64,000 nt of DNA from contig JACATO010000095.1 of NCBI GenBank assembly GCA_018389105.1, positions 1,051,501 through 1,115,500 of the forward strand. The letters are read 5' to 3'. The position numbers and the translations under genes are program-made. The notes below the pieces were generated by a model, which worked only from the letters and a program-made list of their open reading frames with translations, made no database searches and was not told where the DNA came from. Origin of the DNA: Nautilus pompilius (taxonomy: Eukaryota > Mollusca > Cephalopoda > Nautilida > Nautilidae). Below, one piece after another: positions 12,601 to 25,326 of the stretch. How positions within the stretch are numbered: the stretch's first letter is position 1; the number at the start of each line of letters is the position of its first letter.

Positions 12601-14029
12601 AATCTTTTTAGGATGAAAAATATCCAAAATAAAACCTAATTGTTTATCTAATACAGATCTTCAATCATTTGAACATTTGTTTGGTACTCTTTCATAACCA
12701 AAATGTAGCACCTGGAGGCCCCAAATTTTTAGTGTAGACATTTCAGAATCTGGGCATAGTTTCAAGCTACTGCACATTGGCCTTGCATACTGTTTTAAAG
12801 CCACCAAAGGCCACTTTTCAAAAACCTTATAGATTACACTTAGTTCACTAAACTCATTCAAAATAGTCTACCTAGCAGCCTCAAATTATGAAGAAGGTAC
12901 TCAGGATCAAAGACAGGATCCAAGGGTACCAAAGCCTGACCTCAAAGGCTGCCTTTCAAGGTTCAGAGTTACTACAGCTTCACAATACTCATTCAACTCA
13001 GAAGTGGCCACAAATTTCAATTTTTCAACAGTCAACCATGAAGACCATTTGGAAAGTGATAAACAGCAGGTTTTGATATCATGCACAGTATAACTATGCA
13101 AACTAAGAATAAAAATTCATTTAGTAGTTTGCTACAGGTTTGTCATCATCTTATAAGATGTACCCCCTACTGGTAAGGTACTTTTTCCGATTCCTAAATT
13201 GGTCACCTGAAACAACCATTATGCAATTTTAAAAAGCCTGTGTTTTCTCATGATTTCTCTTTTCAAGATAAAAATAAACTGGGCTCTTATGGAACAAAGT
13301 TAAATTTAAGTGTACAGCTTATGCAATGCTAAGAAATATATCATTAGCATCATTTTAATGTTTATTCAAACTTTTTCATTGTATATTAAAACAAACAAAA
13401 TTTCTGTTTCAAAATGATATAAAAACTTTTTTATAAAAGCCATTTTTTTTTTCAGAGCAGCACCAGGTAACCCAGCTACTATTAAAATAATTAAGACATC
13501 TCATTAGATTAAAAAATGTTACCACCTGGACATGAAATAAGGATATATAAATTTCACTTAATAATTTATAGGATTATAATTTACCCTTTTTTTTACCCAA
13601 TTAAAATTTCCCGTAGCTTAAAACTGCTAGCTAATAATATTATTATAATCAAAGATTGATGTATTCATGAAGAGCTGTCACTCTTGCAGTGTCTGCATAA
13701 AAGCAGATGTATGCATGCAAAGATATGTCATGAATAATTTCCTCTCCTCAACAAAAGATACATTTATCTTGCTAAATTATAGGAATATTGTTTTCAACCA
13801 AAGGACCACTTGAGATCAACCCTGAGTTTAGCAAGTGTATAGTATTAGTATGCAGCAAATTCACTACTGTCTCAGCTGTGCTCACTTTCTGTGCAGCAGT
13901 ATTGTCAACCAACTACATTTTGACTGCAGGCTAAGCATAACATTAACAAGCTGTTTTAACCTTCCATGTACTATCTGGAGGTACATTTACACCCCATTTC
14001 TCAGCACAAGTTTTTACTTATATGGCATG
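9601..14029. other. unassigned AT-rich DNA
   Basis: About 4.4 kb without a nameable feature. It includes a (AGC)5 run at 10309-10323, a TTATTATTATTATTA run near 10235 and several A/T homopolymers. Short frames (89 codons plus at 10742; 88 codons minus at 12085; 66 codons minus at 12661) do not resemble known proteins and are within chance for this base composition. Confidence 0.5.
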
Positions 14030-14133
14030 TGATCTACAGTACCTTCCTCATTTACATAACCCTTGTATAATTTTAACCCTAGGGTTGCCCAATGAGTAAG
14101 GTAAAAACTGACATGGTATATGGAGGGCTAAGA
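14030..14133 (+). repeat. interspersed repeat B, fragment 1
   Basis: Matches the left-middle part ('CAGTACCTTCCTCATTTACA', about 14037) and the right end ('GGTATATGGAGGGCTA', about 14117) of a repeat seen at least five more times in the window. The middle is missing. The family is not one I can name. Confidence 0.5.
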
Positions 14134-15429
14134 CGACAAAGATTCTCTGTGGTCTAAGTCCAGCAGTTCACCTCAAAGAACCACTAGAGAGAAATGATCT
14201 TTGTTTTGTTGCATCAAAACTGCACTGTTGTCTTATGATTGCTTAAAAGACAGAGATTCATTCAAAAAGTACCTTGCCTCTTTTTATTTTTTCAAAAAGT
14301 ATGTGCCTCAAATAAAAAGTAAAATTATTTTCTATTAATGGTCTAATTTAAATAGTTTTTCCTTTGCACAAAATTTTTAAAACACCCTGTAGCCGAAGGC
14401 TCTACTTGTTAAGGCTTCCACTGCCAAGCTACAAATACATTTATTTATGGAAACAAAGTTTGCTGAAAAGAAATTAATTTTGTTTCTTACATCAACAAAA
14501 ATAATACATGTATAAACAATGGAAAGATAAACTTCCTTCATCAGTCTCAATAAAATCTAATTATCATGCACAGTTGTAACTCTCATGCTGTTAATAATAT
14601 CCTACAGGTTTTTAATTAGATTTTTATGGATTATTTTTCCTGAAAACCTGTTAGATTTTTTTTTAAAAAAAAATAAATGTTAAGTCTTTCAAATACAATC
14701 TGTTTAAGTTGATATTAATAAAGTGAATATACAGTGCCCATGCAATACTATGCCCATCTGTTGTTATTGCAATCTGTCAGTTTGCTTCAGAAAGTGCAAA
14801 TAAAGACAAGAAATAAATTGAAATTCTTTATGTTATTGCTCATTTGGCATTGAATCAATTAGATTTTGTGTCACAGTCTGATCCGGATTCCTGCATATCC
14901 ATCATATTGGTAGAATATGGGCAGGTTGCTATCAGCTGATGATACAGTAACTTCCACAGTTAGGCTAAAGACAGTGAATTAGGGTTCTACTGAAAGTTTA
15001 ACAAAAATCAAAGAAAATCGAGATACCAATGATTTCAAAAAGAGCAGCATGATATTAGGGAATCTGACAATGAAGTGGCTGTCTTGACCATCTCCCAGGT
15101 AATTCTACAGTGACAACATTTGTAGAAAACCTCCAATTGCAAGCAGATGACAACAGACTGAACCCATAGACATGAGCAATGTGTTGTAAAGATATGCTAC
15201 AGTGTAGCCCAATTCACAGTAACCTTTAATAGCTTTTAATTCACACAGATCTCTTTCTCAGTGTAATGAACAAAAAATTCCACTTGCAATGGTACCTAGA
15301 GCATTGTAATTTGTGTAATTCAACAAATTACATTTCACCCTATTTGCAACAGATAGAAGGATGTTGGATGACACAGACATTTTGAAGGTCTGAATACCTT
15401 ACGCGCACGCACATATCATTCCAATAGTG
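14134..15429. other. unassigned DNA, may include decayed Tc1 sequence
   Basis: No readable gene. Since the Tc1 relic starting near 15430 lacks its N-terminal half, part of 14900-15430 may be its unrecognisable upstream portion. The rest is AT-rich with nothing I can support. Confidence 0.4.
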
Positions 15430-15893
15430 CAGGTTGCTGGAGGTTAATCCATGGTCTCAGACATGTTTAGCAGGCATGGTTTGATATCCAAATTCTGTTG
15501 CAGGCTGGGTGATATAACATTAATACCTTAGCATTGTGACAGGAGTTTACCTTGCAATGATGATTTTGTATATGAATGGGCATGAAATATTCTAGACTAC
15601 CACCATTCTATCAGACCAATATTGTATAGGACTAAATTACAGAATATAAATATTACTTCGAACATCATACCTGGTCAGCCCAATCCCATAATTCAATCTC
15701 ATTTAGCATCTGTTGGATATCTCAGAAGCATATTAGAGCCTATCAACTGCTACATTTTTCTTTGAACTATCTATGCACAGTGCTTCTAGATAAATGATCA
15801 CAAAAATCACATGATATCTTACAACATATAGTGGAATCTATACCATGTGCTGCTGGAGCTAGCAATCAGGTCAAAAGTGCCCATACCAACTAT
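15430..15893 (+). pseudogene. Tc1-like transposase, C-terminal relic
   Basis: Two blocks survive. At 15672-15718 the reading WSAQSHNSISFSICWI corresponds to the Tc1 motif WPAQSPDLNPIEHLWD. At 15812-15893 the reading DILQHIVESIP followed by Q-K-AHTNY corresponds to the C-terminal DILQ-LV-SMPRR...GGHTRY block of the family. They lie in the expected order and spacing (about 95 nt apart against roughly 100 in intact elements). The first catalytic Asp, the DNA-binding domains and the terminal repeats are not recognisable. Tc1 transposases cut and paste at TA sites; this is a long-dead copy. The upstream limit is approximate. Confidence 0.75.
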
Positions 15894-17054
15894 TTATTCA
15901 ATTTTGGCTATGAAGTATATGCACTTGTACATTAAGAAATTGATAAAAAATAAATCTAGAAGTTAGTTCTAGGGGGAAAAAAGATTAAAATTTGATTTTT
16001 ATTTTTACTTCTTTCTCACTTTCTTTTTTTTTTTTTTTGTTTGTTTGTTTAACCATTTTAATGAACCACAGATCTGGAGAATGTTGAAAATATATAATAT
16101 ACACAGTACAGTGCTATTGTTATTGCATGATTCTATCACATTATCTTTTCATTATTAGCATGCACCATTTTCATTAAAATATTGCATTGCTATTTTATAC
16201 TAATGCATTGTTGTCCCTTTTGGGGGGGATTTACTCACTTTTTGAAAAAATAAAATGAAGTAAACATATGGCTACAAATTTCTGCATTATCTATAAAATA
16301 TGAAAAGCATTTCATGCATTTAATACTCACAGTAGATCTTATACATATATAAGTTATTTATTTCAAACTCATTAGTGATTTGTATTAAAAGATGGAAGAT
16401 TTCAAAGTATTGTATATTAAACAATAAAAAAAAGTTAAAAAAACCTTGTTAGATTGATCTTATGACTGACTAAGTGCTTCCCCATCAGTGTATCATTAAG
16501 TTAGTTGTTAATGACCAGTCTAGAAACAAGAGAGGGCAAGTCAACTAGGATAATAAGGTAAGGATTTCACAATTCAGTTTTCAACTTCATCAGAGTACAA
16601 AACAAGAGAGTCAGGGTACCATCATTCTAATTCTGCAGCAGCCACTATCTGCAGTATGCCTGATTTTCTACATATAGCAGCTGTAGTTGATTAAATATAC
16701 CACGTGACAGCCAGTAACCTTTATTCTTATGGCTCCATCATCCAACAGTTGTCTGCCATCACATAAATATCAGCTAAAATTTCTTCACCACCAAAAGAAA
16801 CTCAATTTTTTTTTAAAAAAATAAAAGTGAAATAGTCAACAGATAAGTTAATTAGTATAACAAATATTCCATGTTTAATTGTAACACTTAAATCCATCTC
16901 ATAATAAATCTGATAATTAATGATAAATGTAGCTAAAAATCTTAGACTGAATCCTTGCTTTTGCTTCTTCATTTAATTGAATTAATTTATCTAAGATGTC
17001 CAGCTGCTTGTATTAAATTAACTATACAATACATACCACATCAGTTTTTATCTT
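15894..17054. other. unassigned AT-rich DNA
   Basis: Contains a T run near 16024 and many short A/T runs. No gene or repeat boundary that I can support. Confidence 0.5.
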
Positions 17055-17160
17055 ACTCATACCACCTGGGATGTATCTGCACCCCAGCCTAGAACCACTA
17101 GTATTTGTCTTGAACTGGCTGTGTATTTAGTCAACACCCTCATAATGCTAATGCCTATGA
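17055..17160 (-). repeat. interspersed repeat B, copy 2
   Basis: In reverse orientation it shows the repeat B middle and right end: 'ACCACTAGTATTTGTCTTGA', 'TATTTAGTCAACACCCTCAT' and 'GGGATGTATCTGCACCCCAG', the complement of landmarks in the plus-strand copies. A second, partial right-end piece with 'CACCCCAGGTGGTATACAG' follows at about 17241-17259 in the plus sense. Confidence 0.65.
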
Positions 17161-17929
17161 TCGAACCTACATGGATTTATCATTACAAAAAGTTATTTCA
17201 ATGAAAAAACTACTGTCACAACCCCAGTATGGTACAAACGCACCCCAGGTGGTATACAGTAGATACAAGTCTTTTTTTTTAAATCTAAAATGTTTGGTGT
17301 TTTTTTAAACCTATTTCATTATTTTTCATCTATCATTTGTAAAGCAGCACAATATTTACTTACAGGTGTATAGTGTATCATGATAGTTACCTGTTCCTTT
17401 CAAATGTAACTGCATTTGTTTGCTGGTATTTAGACTAAAAAAAAAAATATTTCTTTTTAAATCAGATACAGCTACTGATGCTTCGTACTTCCCAAAATTT
17501 CATCATTTAGGATTTTCCTATGTTTCTAGTAACTAGATCCTATAAGAAATGGCAGGTGATAAATGCCTAAATTAAATAAATAGCATAATCTTCGATCGTA
17601 AAACTATATATTTTTTGACCAAATGTATTCTCAACTTTATTCTAACCCCCCAGACTTTTTAGTGCTTTCAAAAATGGCTGTGCACATGAACAATGATTTT
17701 TTTCAAACAATATGTAAAAATATATTTATAATTATTAATAAATATTATAGTAAACCAATTTTTTTTTCAGAGAAAGTAGGAAATAACTCTGAAATCTACC
17801 AATTAACCCCAAAACTAAAATAAGATTAGAGTTGTGGTAGAAATAAAACATTTTCTCCCTTTTATTGTTAATTAGAGGGCATTATTTGACTCTCTACACT
17901 ACCCCTCAAATCTGTATGGGAAATAGACT
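17161..17929. other. unassigned AT-rich DNA
   Basis: Short T and A runs; no readable gene. A 66-codon plus frame at 17623 is low-complexity and has no recognisable domain. Confidence 0.5.
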
Positions 17930-18075
17930 GCTAGGCTAAGATTCCTCCATCTAAAACTGAAGACTTCTAATAAGGCTTTCCCCGCTGATGTCAAAACTAC
18001 AGGCCCTCATGGCTCACAACACAGTCTCTAGTAGCAAATAAACATGACAATATGCTTCTCCAACACACCTAGAAT
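17930..18075 (+). repeat. SINE family A, body fragment (copy 3)
   Basis: Carries the body order 'CCTCCATCTAAAACT' (17944), 'CTTCTAATAAGGCTTTCCC' (17965), 'AGTCTCTAGTAG' (18022) and 'ATGCTTCTCCAACA' (18052) with the usual spacing. The tRNA-like head is not recognisable. Confidence 0.5.
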
Positions 18076-18109
18076 TAGCTCCATTGTAATGATTGGTGAT
18101 TAAACAAAA

Positions 18110-18320
18110 AAAACCATATTACTCAGCACAAGTTGATCCATAGTGACTATGACCAGTACCCTCCTCATTATTGTAACCCTATATAATGACATTTATACTA
18201 CTCTAACCCCTTGTGATTTTCATTATGAGTGTGGTGACTAAATATACAGCCAGCTCAATACATGAGCTGGTCACCTCAAGTGGTATATGGTAATAACTAA
18301 CTTGGTGTATGGAGAGTTAA
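18110..18320 (+). repeat. interspersed repeat B, copy 3
   Basis: A fairly complete copy. It begins near 'ATTACTCAGCACAAGTTGAT' (18118), passes 'CCCTCCTCATTATTGTAACC' and 'CATTATGAGTGTGGTGACTA' (18222), then 'AATATACAGCCAGCTCAATA' (18241), and ends near 'GGTGTATGGAGAGTTA'. Running A follows the end, as in retroposed sequences. Confidence 0.75.
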
Positions 18321-21300
18321 AAAAAAAAAAAAAACTTTGCCCACACACTAAGTAGGAAAGAGAGAAAACAAACAATTAAAGTTTAAGAAAGGGGTAGAAA
18401 TTCTTTACTGCAGCTGCATTGACTCAACGAATCCATGTCTCAGGCCCTGGTAACCATTCACAAAGTACGTGGAGCACAGAATGCCTGATTTTAACACTGC
18501 CAAGGTCTTTTTTTGTGTGTTACACTAGCTATACCCCATATTTCCACTGAATATACTTAGAAGTTCTGCACTATAACTTTTAGATCTTTGTATTATTTCA
18601 TCTATAAGCAGATCCTTTATTATTAACTACTGTATAACCACTAAAACAAAAAAAAATTAGTAACAGATTTTAAACCCATCAAAACAATCACCTGTTGCTT
18701 CTGTTGGTCAGCATGTGCTTTTATTTATCTGTTTTGGTTTCTTGGAGAAATGGAATAACATCCAAAATAGCTGCCTGCAAAATTGAAGCATTTTCAATTG
18801 TGCTAATTCCTCTATTGTCTGCCTACCTGTCTGTGTTTTACCAACAAAGACAGTGTCTGTTTCCAGAAATTTTGGGAGATAATAGTCAAGAATCCTACAC
18901 TTCTGCACCACAAAATTGTGTGTCCATCTTTGACTGACCAGGAAGAGCACAGATGAGTGAGTAAAGAGCAAGTCAATGCAGAGAGAAAGGCACCAGACTG
19001 ACAAAAGAAATCAGCATTTAAGAAGACTAATGTCAAACTGAATTAAGTCAATGAACTTCTGGAAAATAGGAACTGTTCAACATACATCAAACAGATACTT
19101 GATACCTTTCATTTAAGTATGAAAGATCAGTCAAATTACACTTGAAAATCAAGGACTCAGTCCTGCTGTGCCAGGAACTGATAGCATACCTACAATGACA
19201 GCCTGATGGATGTTTGCTGATAGAAGATAGCCATAAAAGTGATGGAGCAAGAATCATTGCTTAACACCAAAATCCACAACAGCATCCATTTCACTTGCTG
19301 CCAAATTATGGATCATACACCTTGTGGCTTTAGTGTGAAATAAGCCGAAAGGACAGTGCTTGTGTGTTATGACCCAAAGAAAAGCAAAAAGAATGTCAAT
19401 AAAATTTCAAAACGAAACATTTAAAGACAGCAATAGAATTATTCATCTTGAAAGTTTTAACCTCTTCACATGCTGTTGATCACTCAACATTATAGTACCA
19501 GGCAACCAGAGATTTTGTGGTCGGGAAAGTCCAATCATCTGAAAAATCTCATTCAAGCTGAGGAAACAGACCACTATGACTTTGATGGAGAGATATCTGT
19601 AGGCCACCCAACACAAGATCAATCAATACCAACACTGGAAGAGCTTACTTAATTAACCCTAACATATCCAAAATATATTAACAAAACAGAAGGGAGCTAA
19701 TGAAATTAAAATGTTGATTTTCATTAATTGAATATTCAGATATCTGCTAATGGATGAGAAATTATACTACTATTCATATCTTTGGAAGAGAGGTAACAAA
19801 ATCTTATATTTATCAGCTTTACATACTATATACCAATGTAACCAGATTACTACATCATTATGTCATTTTGTTCTTCACAGTATTTATTACAGTAAATCTT
19901 TTAATAATTTCTGCATCAAAGACAAGGGCTATTCTGTTTACCAATTTACACAAAATGCTTTTTGTGTCAATATGTTTAGCTACTGTCTCCATTGTTTGGC
20001 AAATCTTGTCCATTGTATGAACTGTTCCATCTAGGAGAGACTCTAGAAAACTGAGACCCTAAGTCATTAACAGCACAGCTTATTATATAAAAAAGAACAC
20101 TTAATAGTCCATTAGTCTACACAAAACTTTCCACTTTGTTATTAAGATTCAAATTTAAAATAATATAAGTAACAAATATTACTTTTAAAAATTCAGCAGA
20201 AACATGAAAAGGAAAAGAAAAAAAATACATATGATATCTCCAGCTGGGTAGCAGGCTTATTTTACCAGGTACTGAGGCACTTTACTATTATTTATTTCTA
20301 TGGTATTAATCATGTCAATGTAGCTTAAAAATCAATGACCAGGTTGTAAACAGCCACACTTTGTGGTTTTATAGCAAATGGAATTCAAAATCGACACAGC
20401 ACTCATGAGATATAAATACAAAAAATGATAAGTTTTCTTTTTTCTTCATTAATAATTTTAAAACAGTAAATAAATAAGTAAATAAAAACAAATTAAACAA
20501 GTTTAAATTTGTGAAAAAAAAAAGATATGTTCAATTATGCACATTTGGAATTGTTTAAATCATGCAGTCAATCAACAACAAAAAATATGGTTGCCTAATC
20601 AAAATTTTAAAATGCTTTTATACTCTAAAAAAAAAAAAAAAAGATTTTAATTAAACTCTTGTTTATCAGTATGGTATCTTTCACCCTCAACAGGTTAAAT
20701 ATTCAAAGTTAAAGTATATCAGCCAGATTTAGTTGATTGTTTTTTTAAGAGCAAGTGAACTCTTATCATTTGTTTTTTTACTCGACTCAACTGAAATTTC
20801 CAATAGGTTATCTTCCCTTTGTCATTTAAAGTTTGCTTTGATTTGAATTTTTTAACAAAATGGTAAATTTAATTGCCATTTCAGAAAAATTATAAAACAA
20901 CATATATTACTAATCTGAAAAAAAAAATTAGTTATACATACTTTTGTACATGTATTTCTCACAGCTAACACCAAAGCTGCTAATTTTCTCAATGGCTACA
21001 GAACTGGCTGCTTCACAATCTACAAATGTTGCTGTCTTATCCAATCATTGGAGCTACAATCAATGACTAAATCTAAACCAATCAGGCAAGGTCCACCTCC
21101 AAAGCCCTTATTCAAATATAGGGGAAAGTAGGGTTACAGCCTATACAGAAAGATGGCAGAAACAGACCGAGATAATCATTGCTGAAATAAAAGCAATATT
21201 TTTGTAGAACAAACTGTTTCTGTTTGCATTCACAAAGTATTGCCTCAGACCAAAAAATTATCTGAGTCTCTGTAACTGTGGGAGCTAATTTCTGGCTTCG

Positions 21301-22041
21301 TCTGCCTTTAAACAAGTTCATCTCAAACAATGGCATTTTGTGGCAAAGTTAAAAATACTTAAATTTATAACAAGCCAAAGAATTATGCTGCTAAAACTTT
21401 ACAAACATTTTTTTTTCCCTTCTTTTTGCTTGTGCAGGTTAAAAGCAGAGGTTTATCATGTGTCAAGAACAAGCACTTTCAAAATATGACAAGTGTTTCA
21501 CTAAATATATAAAATGCTAGAAAATAAAAACAAATTTATATATATGTATAAACAACAAAAAACGTTCAGACAAAATCAATGTAGATTGAAATAAAGTATG
21601 TAAATTATTCTTTAGAAAGTCAACTGCTAAAACCAAAACCTGACATTTGATTTATTTATACGAGCATTGAAAAAAATTAGTAGCTATAATTGTCTGTGTA
21701 AACTTTCTTTTTTTTGGGGGGGTGGGTAAACTTAGCATTGCAAAAGCAATAAGTAAGTAAATATGACGCCAAAGGAAGTGAAAGTGTCTTGTAAACCAAG
21801 TTTAAGGCCCTCATATCACATATCATTGGCACCATGTTACTGGATCCTTATACTTAAGTGATTTAAAAAAAGGGGGGGACAGACAGCTAGCCAATTATTA
21901 AAAGTCGCTCTTTGAGCTATGAACAAAACAACATTTCAGCAGACAACTTCTTCTGTTATCAATACAACCAAGAAATCTAAAACATTGAATTGCCAACACC
22001 TTAGCAACTTCTACCTACATCCATCTATGTATTTTTCTCTC

Positions 22042-22045
<4 letters not shown>
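18321..22045. other. unassigned DNA with a few weak open frames
   Basis: No supported gene. Overlapping frames on both strands at 18695-19036 reflect local stop depletion. A frame at 19754-20020 (88 codons, plus) is hydrophobic and loosely resembles two adjacent membrane helices; it is treated as a low-confidence observation. No named repeat was found in the rest. Confidence 0.45.

Positions 22046-22071
<26 letters not shown>
22046..22071. repeat. poly(T) run preceded by (CT)n
   Basis: Twenty-six T bases directly after about four CT units. It could be the reverse-strand tail of a retroposon, but I see no recognisable body beside it. Confidence 0.9.
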
Positions 22072-22073
<2 letters not shown>

Positions 22074-25010
22074 GGAAAGACTTATTCAATAAATGGCTAC
22101 CTGAATTCAGTAATTATTTACCAACTATTTCTTGTGTTGAGATACTCCAAAAATTTGAATCTGATATAAATCAATCAAATTTATTTTTGTTTAGTTGTTA
22201 AATCCATCATAATGTTGTTTTTTTTTATTTATTTATTTTTGCTTGTTTTAAATCTGGATGTAGATGAAAAAAATGCATATGTATCCACTCGTGTACACAT
22301 GCACAAGCAGGATTTCCAAGGTGCTCAAAATATATCTACATTTACTTCACTGTTTTCATATGAATTGTACTGAATGGAAATATCATCAAAAATCCACATT
22401 TCCAGCAGTTGATGTTATGCAGTACAGTGATGAATAAAGCGGGAAATCTTTCAGTGTTTTTTTTCCTTTTATACAATTTTAAAAACAACAAAAAAATCAT
22501 TAAAGTTGCCACTAGTTTCAGTAAAATAGTGTTATTCGTGTTATAGCTTATTTTTCTTTGCTGGGATATTTTACTGTGAGAATAGACATTTCAAATGACA
22601 TCTTAATTCAGATCTACATGTCCACCAAAATATAGCCAACAGCAGGTTAAGAAAAACAGGACAAAAGACGACAACTTGATTTTTTCAACATAATTCACAT
22701 TTAAGCGACATTAAAGCCAGTTTGTTTTTCGGCATCCAATTTTTGCCGACATTACATTGCAAAGAAAATTAAATGTAAATAAGATGAGCAAAGAAACAAA
22801 CAAACAAAAAATAAAGGTCAAATAAATTGTTTGCAAGTTTAAACCAGTATAAAAAGAAAAACCCATCAAGAAGAGTTAATTGGACAGAGGCGGGATCAAA
22901 AAGCATTGCAGACAAATCTATATTCTGCACCTTTTTATAACGTTTCTTCTCAGCACAAAAGGCAAGAAGTCATAATCACTTAAGAATTGATTTCTCTTCA
23001 GGACTTGCTGTTTTCATTTGCTTTACATTCATATTTTTTCCAAGCTTGCTGAGATTGACTACATGCCTAATCTTTCCAAAAGCATTGTTCAGGCCTTGAG
23101 TCATGGAAGAGAATTAAGGAAACATCGCAAAAATTAAGTCCAATTCGAAGACAATATTTGTGGAACTACTTATACTCCACCCTCTTTTTTTATACAAACG
23201 AGCAAACTCGATTACACAAGTGATTTTAGGATGTAATTTGTAAAATATTCATTAGACAGAATAGGCTATGCACTTTGGTTAGAGAAAACTTCATTTACAC
23301 AACAAGATACAATCACACGCTTTGATTTGACAGTCTGCTAGAATTCCCATCTTATTTAGAAAATAGTTTTGCAAAAGCATTTAACCCATGCAGTACCACT
23401 TCCAGCTCAGAGAGAAAAAGCAAGGATAAAAAATTTACACAAAAATTTTTTAATCAGACTTCATAATTTTTTTTTTTTTTTTTTTACTTTTTAAAAATGT
23501 TGATTCTGCAAGAAATTTTATAAGAAATTAAAATGAAACAGTTAAAATTCACATTTTTTTTTTTTTTTGTTTATTGCTGTGTATTCTAATTTTAGAAAGA
23601 GTTGCTGCTTTTATTGGTCTTTTGCATCCTTTCTACAAAAAAACAGCATTTTATAATATAATCAATCTTCCAAAATTCCCTTTTAAAATATATGCTGAGG
23701 TACATTTATCGTTGTTTTATAAAAATTGAGGGCATTTAAAAGAACTGTACCCATTAATGGTGCTTAAATGATGAATGCTTTCACAAAATAAATACTTTCC
23801 TATCTCAGGTGAGTAGAAAACCTAACACTCCATGTTAAACCACACACATGCTATATCAATTAGCTTCAAATGTGAATGCTAGGGTCAGCAAGCATAGCAA
23901 ACAGTAACTAACTCTCAGATTACCTACCAGTTTAATAAGGAAAAATGCTACTCTAGACTGTGACAGAAGAAACAGTCATCATCATCATCATCCCAGAATC
24001 AGCACCATGTTTCCTTCTCTTGAAGATGCTTATTACTTTTTAATACTTTGAAGACAAAAAAAAAATGTGCTGCACAAATTCTTTTCAGGATTGAAATCAC
24101 CTCTCTCTCTCTCTCTCTTCCCAGCCTATCATAAATCATAAAAGATTACCAAATATGCTTAATTTTGTTTTTCTTAAATAGAATCATTCGACACATCTAA
24201 ACAATGATCAAGAATTTTTAGAAAAATTCATTATCGCACAGAATTATCTACTTTTTTTAAAACCAGTTCCACCTTTTTTGACACATTTAAAGAGAGATTT
24301 TTCTGGACCAAATTGGCAATGACCAAACTGCTATCAGCTACAGATTGATATACGTGTCTCATCAAAATGTACATTGAACAGAATACTGTGCATGTAGTCA
24401 GAAAATTAAAAAAAAAGAGGGGGTTGAGTGTCTACAGTATCTGGGAAAAGTTTGAAGTGTTCAGAGCACTGAGGTAAATACGTAAATAAATCTCCTGCGC
24501 TGAAAGCGATGATTTACTTACAAGATCTCTGCATGGAGGCACCTCATCACCTATTTGCCAATGAAGCAATGAATTTAATCTCATATCTTTAGAAACATAA
24601 ATGAAAAAGCCAAATAAGAAGGTAAATAGCAGAAAGCATGCTGAGCAGAGAGGGAGAAAAATCAAGTAGTGATAAACGGAGCTTTAATACATCTTATATT
24701 AATCTCTATTCAACCAAAACTGTTCAATGATGAAACTCAGCCAGCTGACTGTGTCTGCAACACAAGTTTAGTTAACAGCCAGATATCTCTATCAAGGCAT
24801 TACTGGTCACACCAAAAGTATTTCACATACACTACCAGTTTTTATGTTTAGCCATTTAATTTTCAGGGTAAATATGTAATAAAAATAAATAAATAAATAA
24901 AGGAATAAAAAGTGAAGTAACAGTGCAGTAATAAGTGTATATTTTATGGAAAAGAGAGACAACAAACCATATGAGTGACAATGTTGTGATGGTGTTGTGT
25001 TGTACATAAA
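22072..25010. other. unassigned AT-rich DNA lacking SINEs
   Basis: About 2.9 kb without any of the interspersed repeats seen elsewhere, but with long T runs (23467-23485 and near 23554), (CAT)5 at 23976-23992 and (CT)10 at 24100-24119. No coding frame I can support; a 77-codon minus frame at 24432 has no recognised domain. Confidence 0.5.
24100..24119. repeat. (CT)n microsatellite
   Basis: About ten perfect CT units. A second short tract, (CAT)5, lies 110 bp upstream. Confidence 0.95.
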
Positions 25011-25326
25011 TGCCTACAAGGGAGGCAAGCAATGCTAAAGCAGCATAGTGTCAGGGACATCTACTAGGAAGTGTTGCCCATTCTGTGCCATTGGGGTTCT
25101 GAATATCCAACTTTGACAGGAAAATCCCTATTAAATAAATTTTTTTTAAATTTAAAAGAAACCGAAGCACCCAGAAAAAACCTGCATAGCCGGCTAGTGA
25201 ATAAGAAAAAAAAAAAAAATACTAGAAAGGTACACTAATCCAACCCGCCCCAACTGGGATTCAGATTCAGGCCCTCAACCTCAGTGGTCCAGTGGCAGAC
25301 TTCTGGATCAATGCACCACCCACCAG
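25011..25326 (-). repeat. tRNA-derived SINE, family A, copy 4
   Basis: Reads in reverse. The 3' end shows 'CCTACAAGGGAGGCAA' (25012) and 'CTACTAGGAAGTGTTGCCCA' (25061), then 'TATCCAACTTTGACAGG' (25102). The tRNA-like head at 25245-25326 in complement has the layout GGTGGTGCATTGATCCAGAA (A-box region) and CTGAATCTGAATCCC (B-box region). Nearly full length at about 315 bp, with an internal A run near 25208. Confidence 0.75.

Noticed and set aside
18695-19036. Overlapping frames of 74-98 codons on both strands
   Set aside because: Several overlapping frames in one place indicate local stop depletion; none has a domain.
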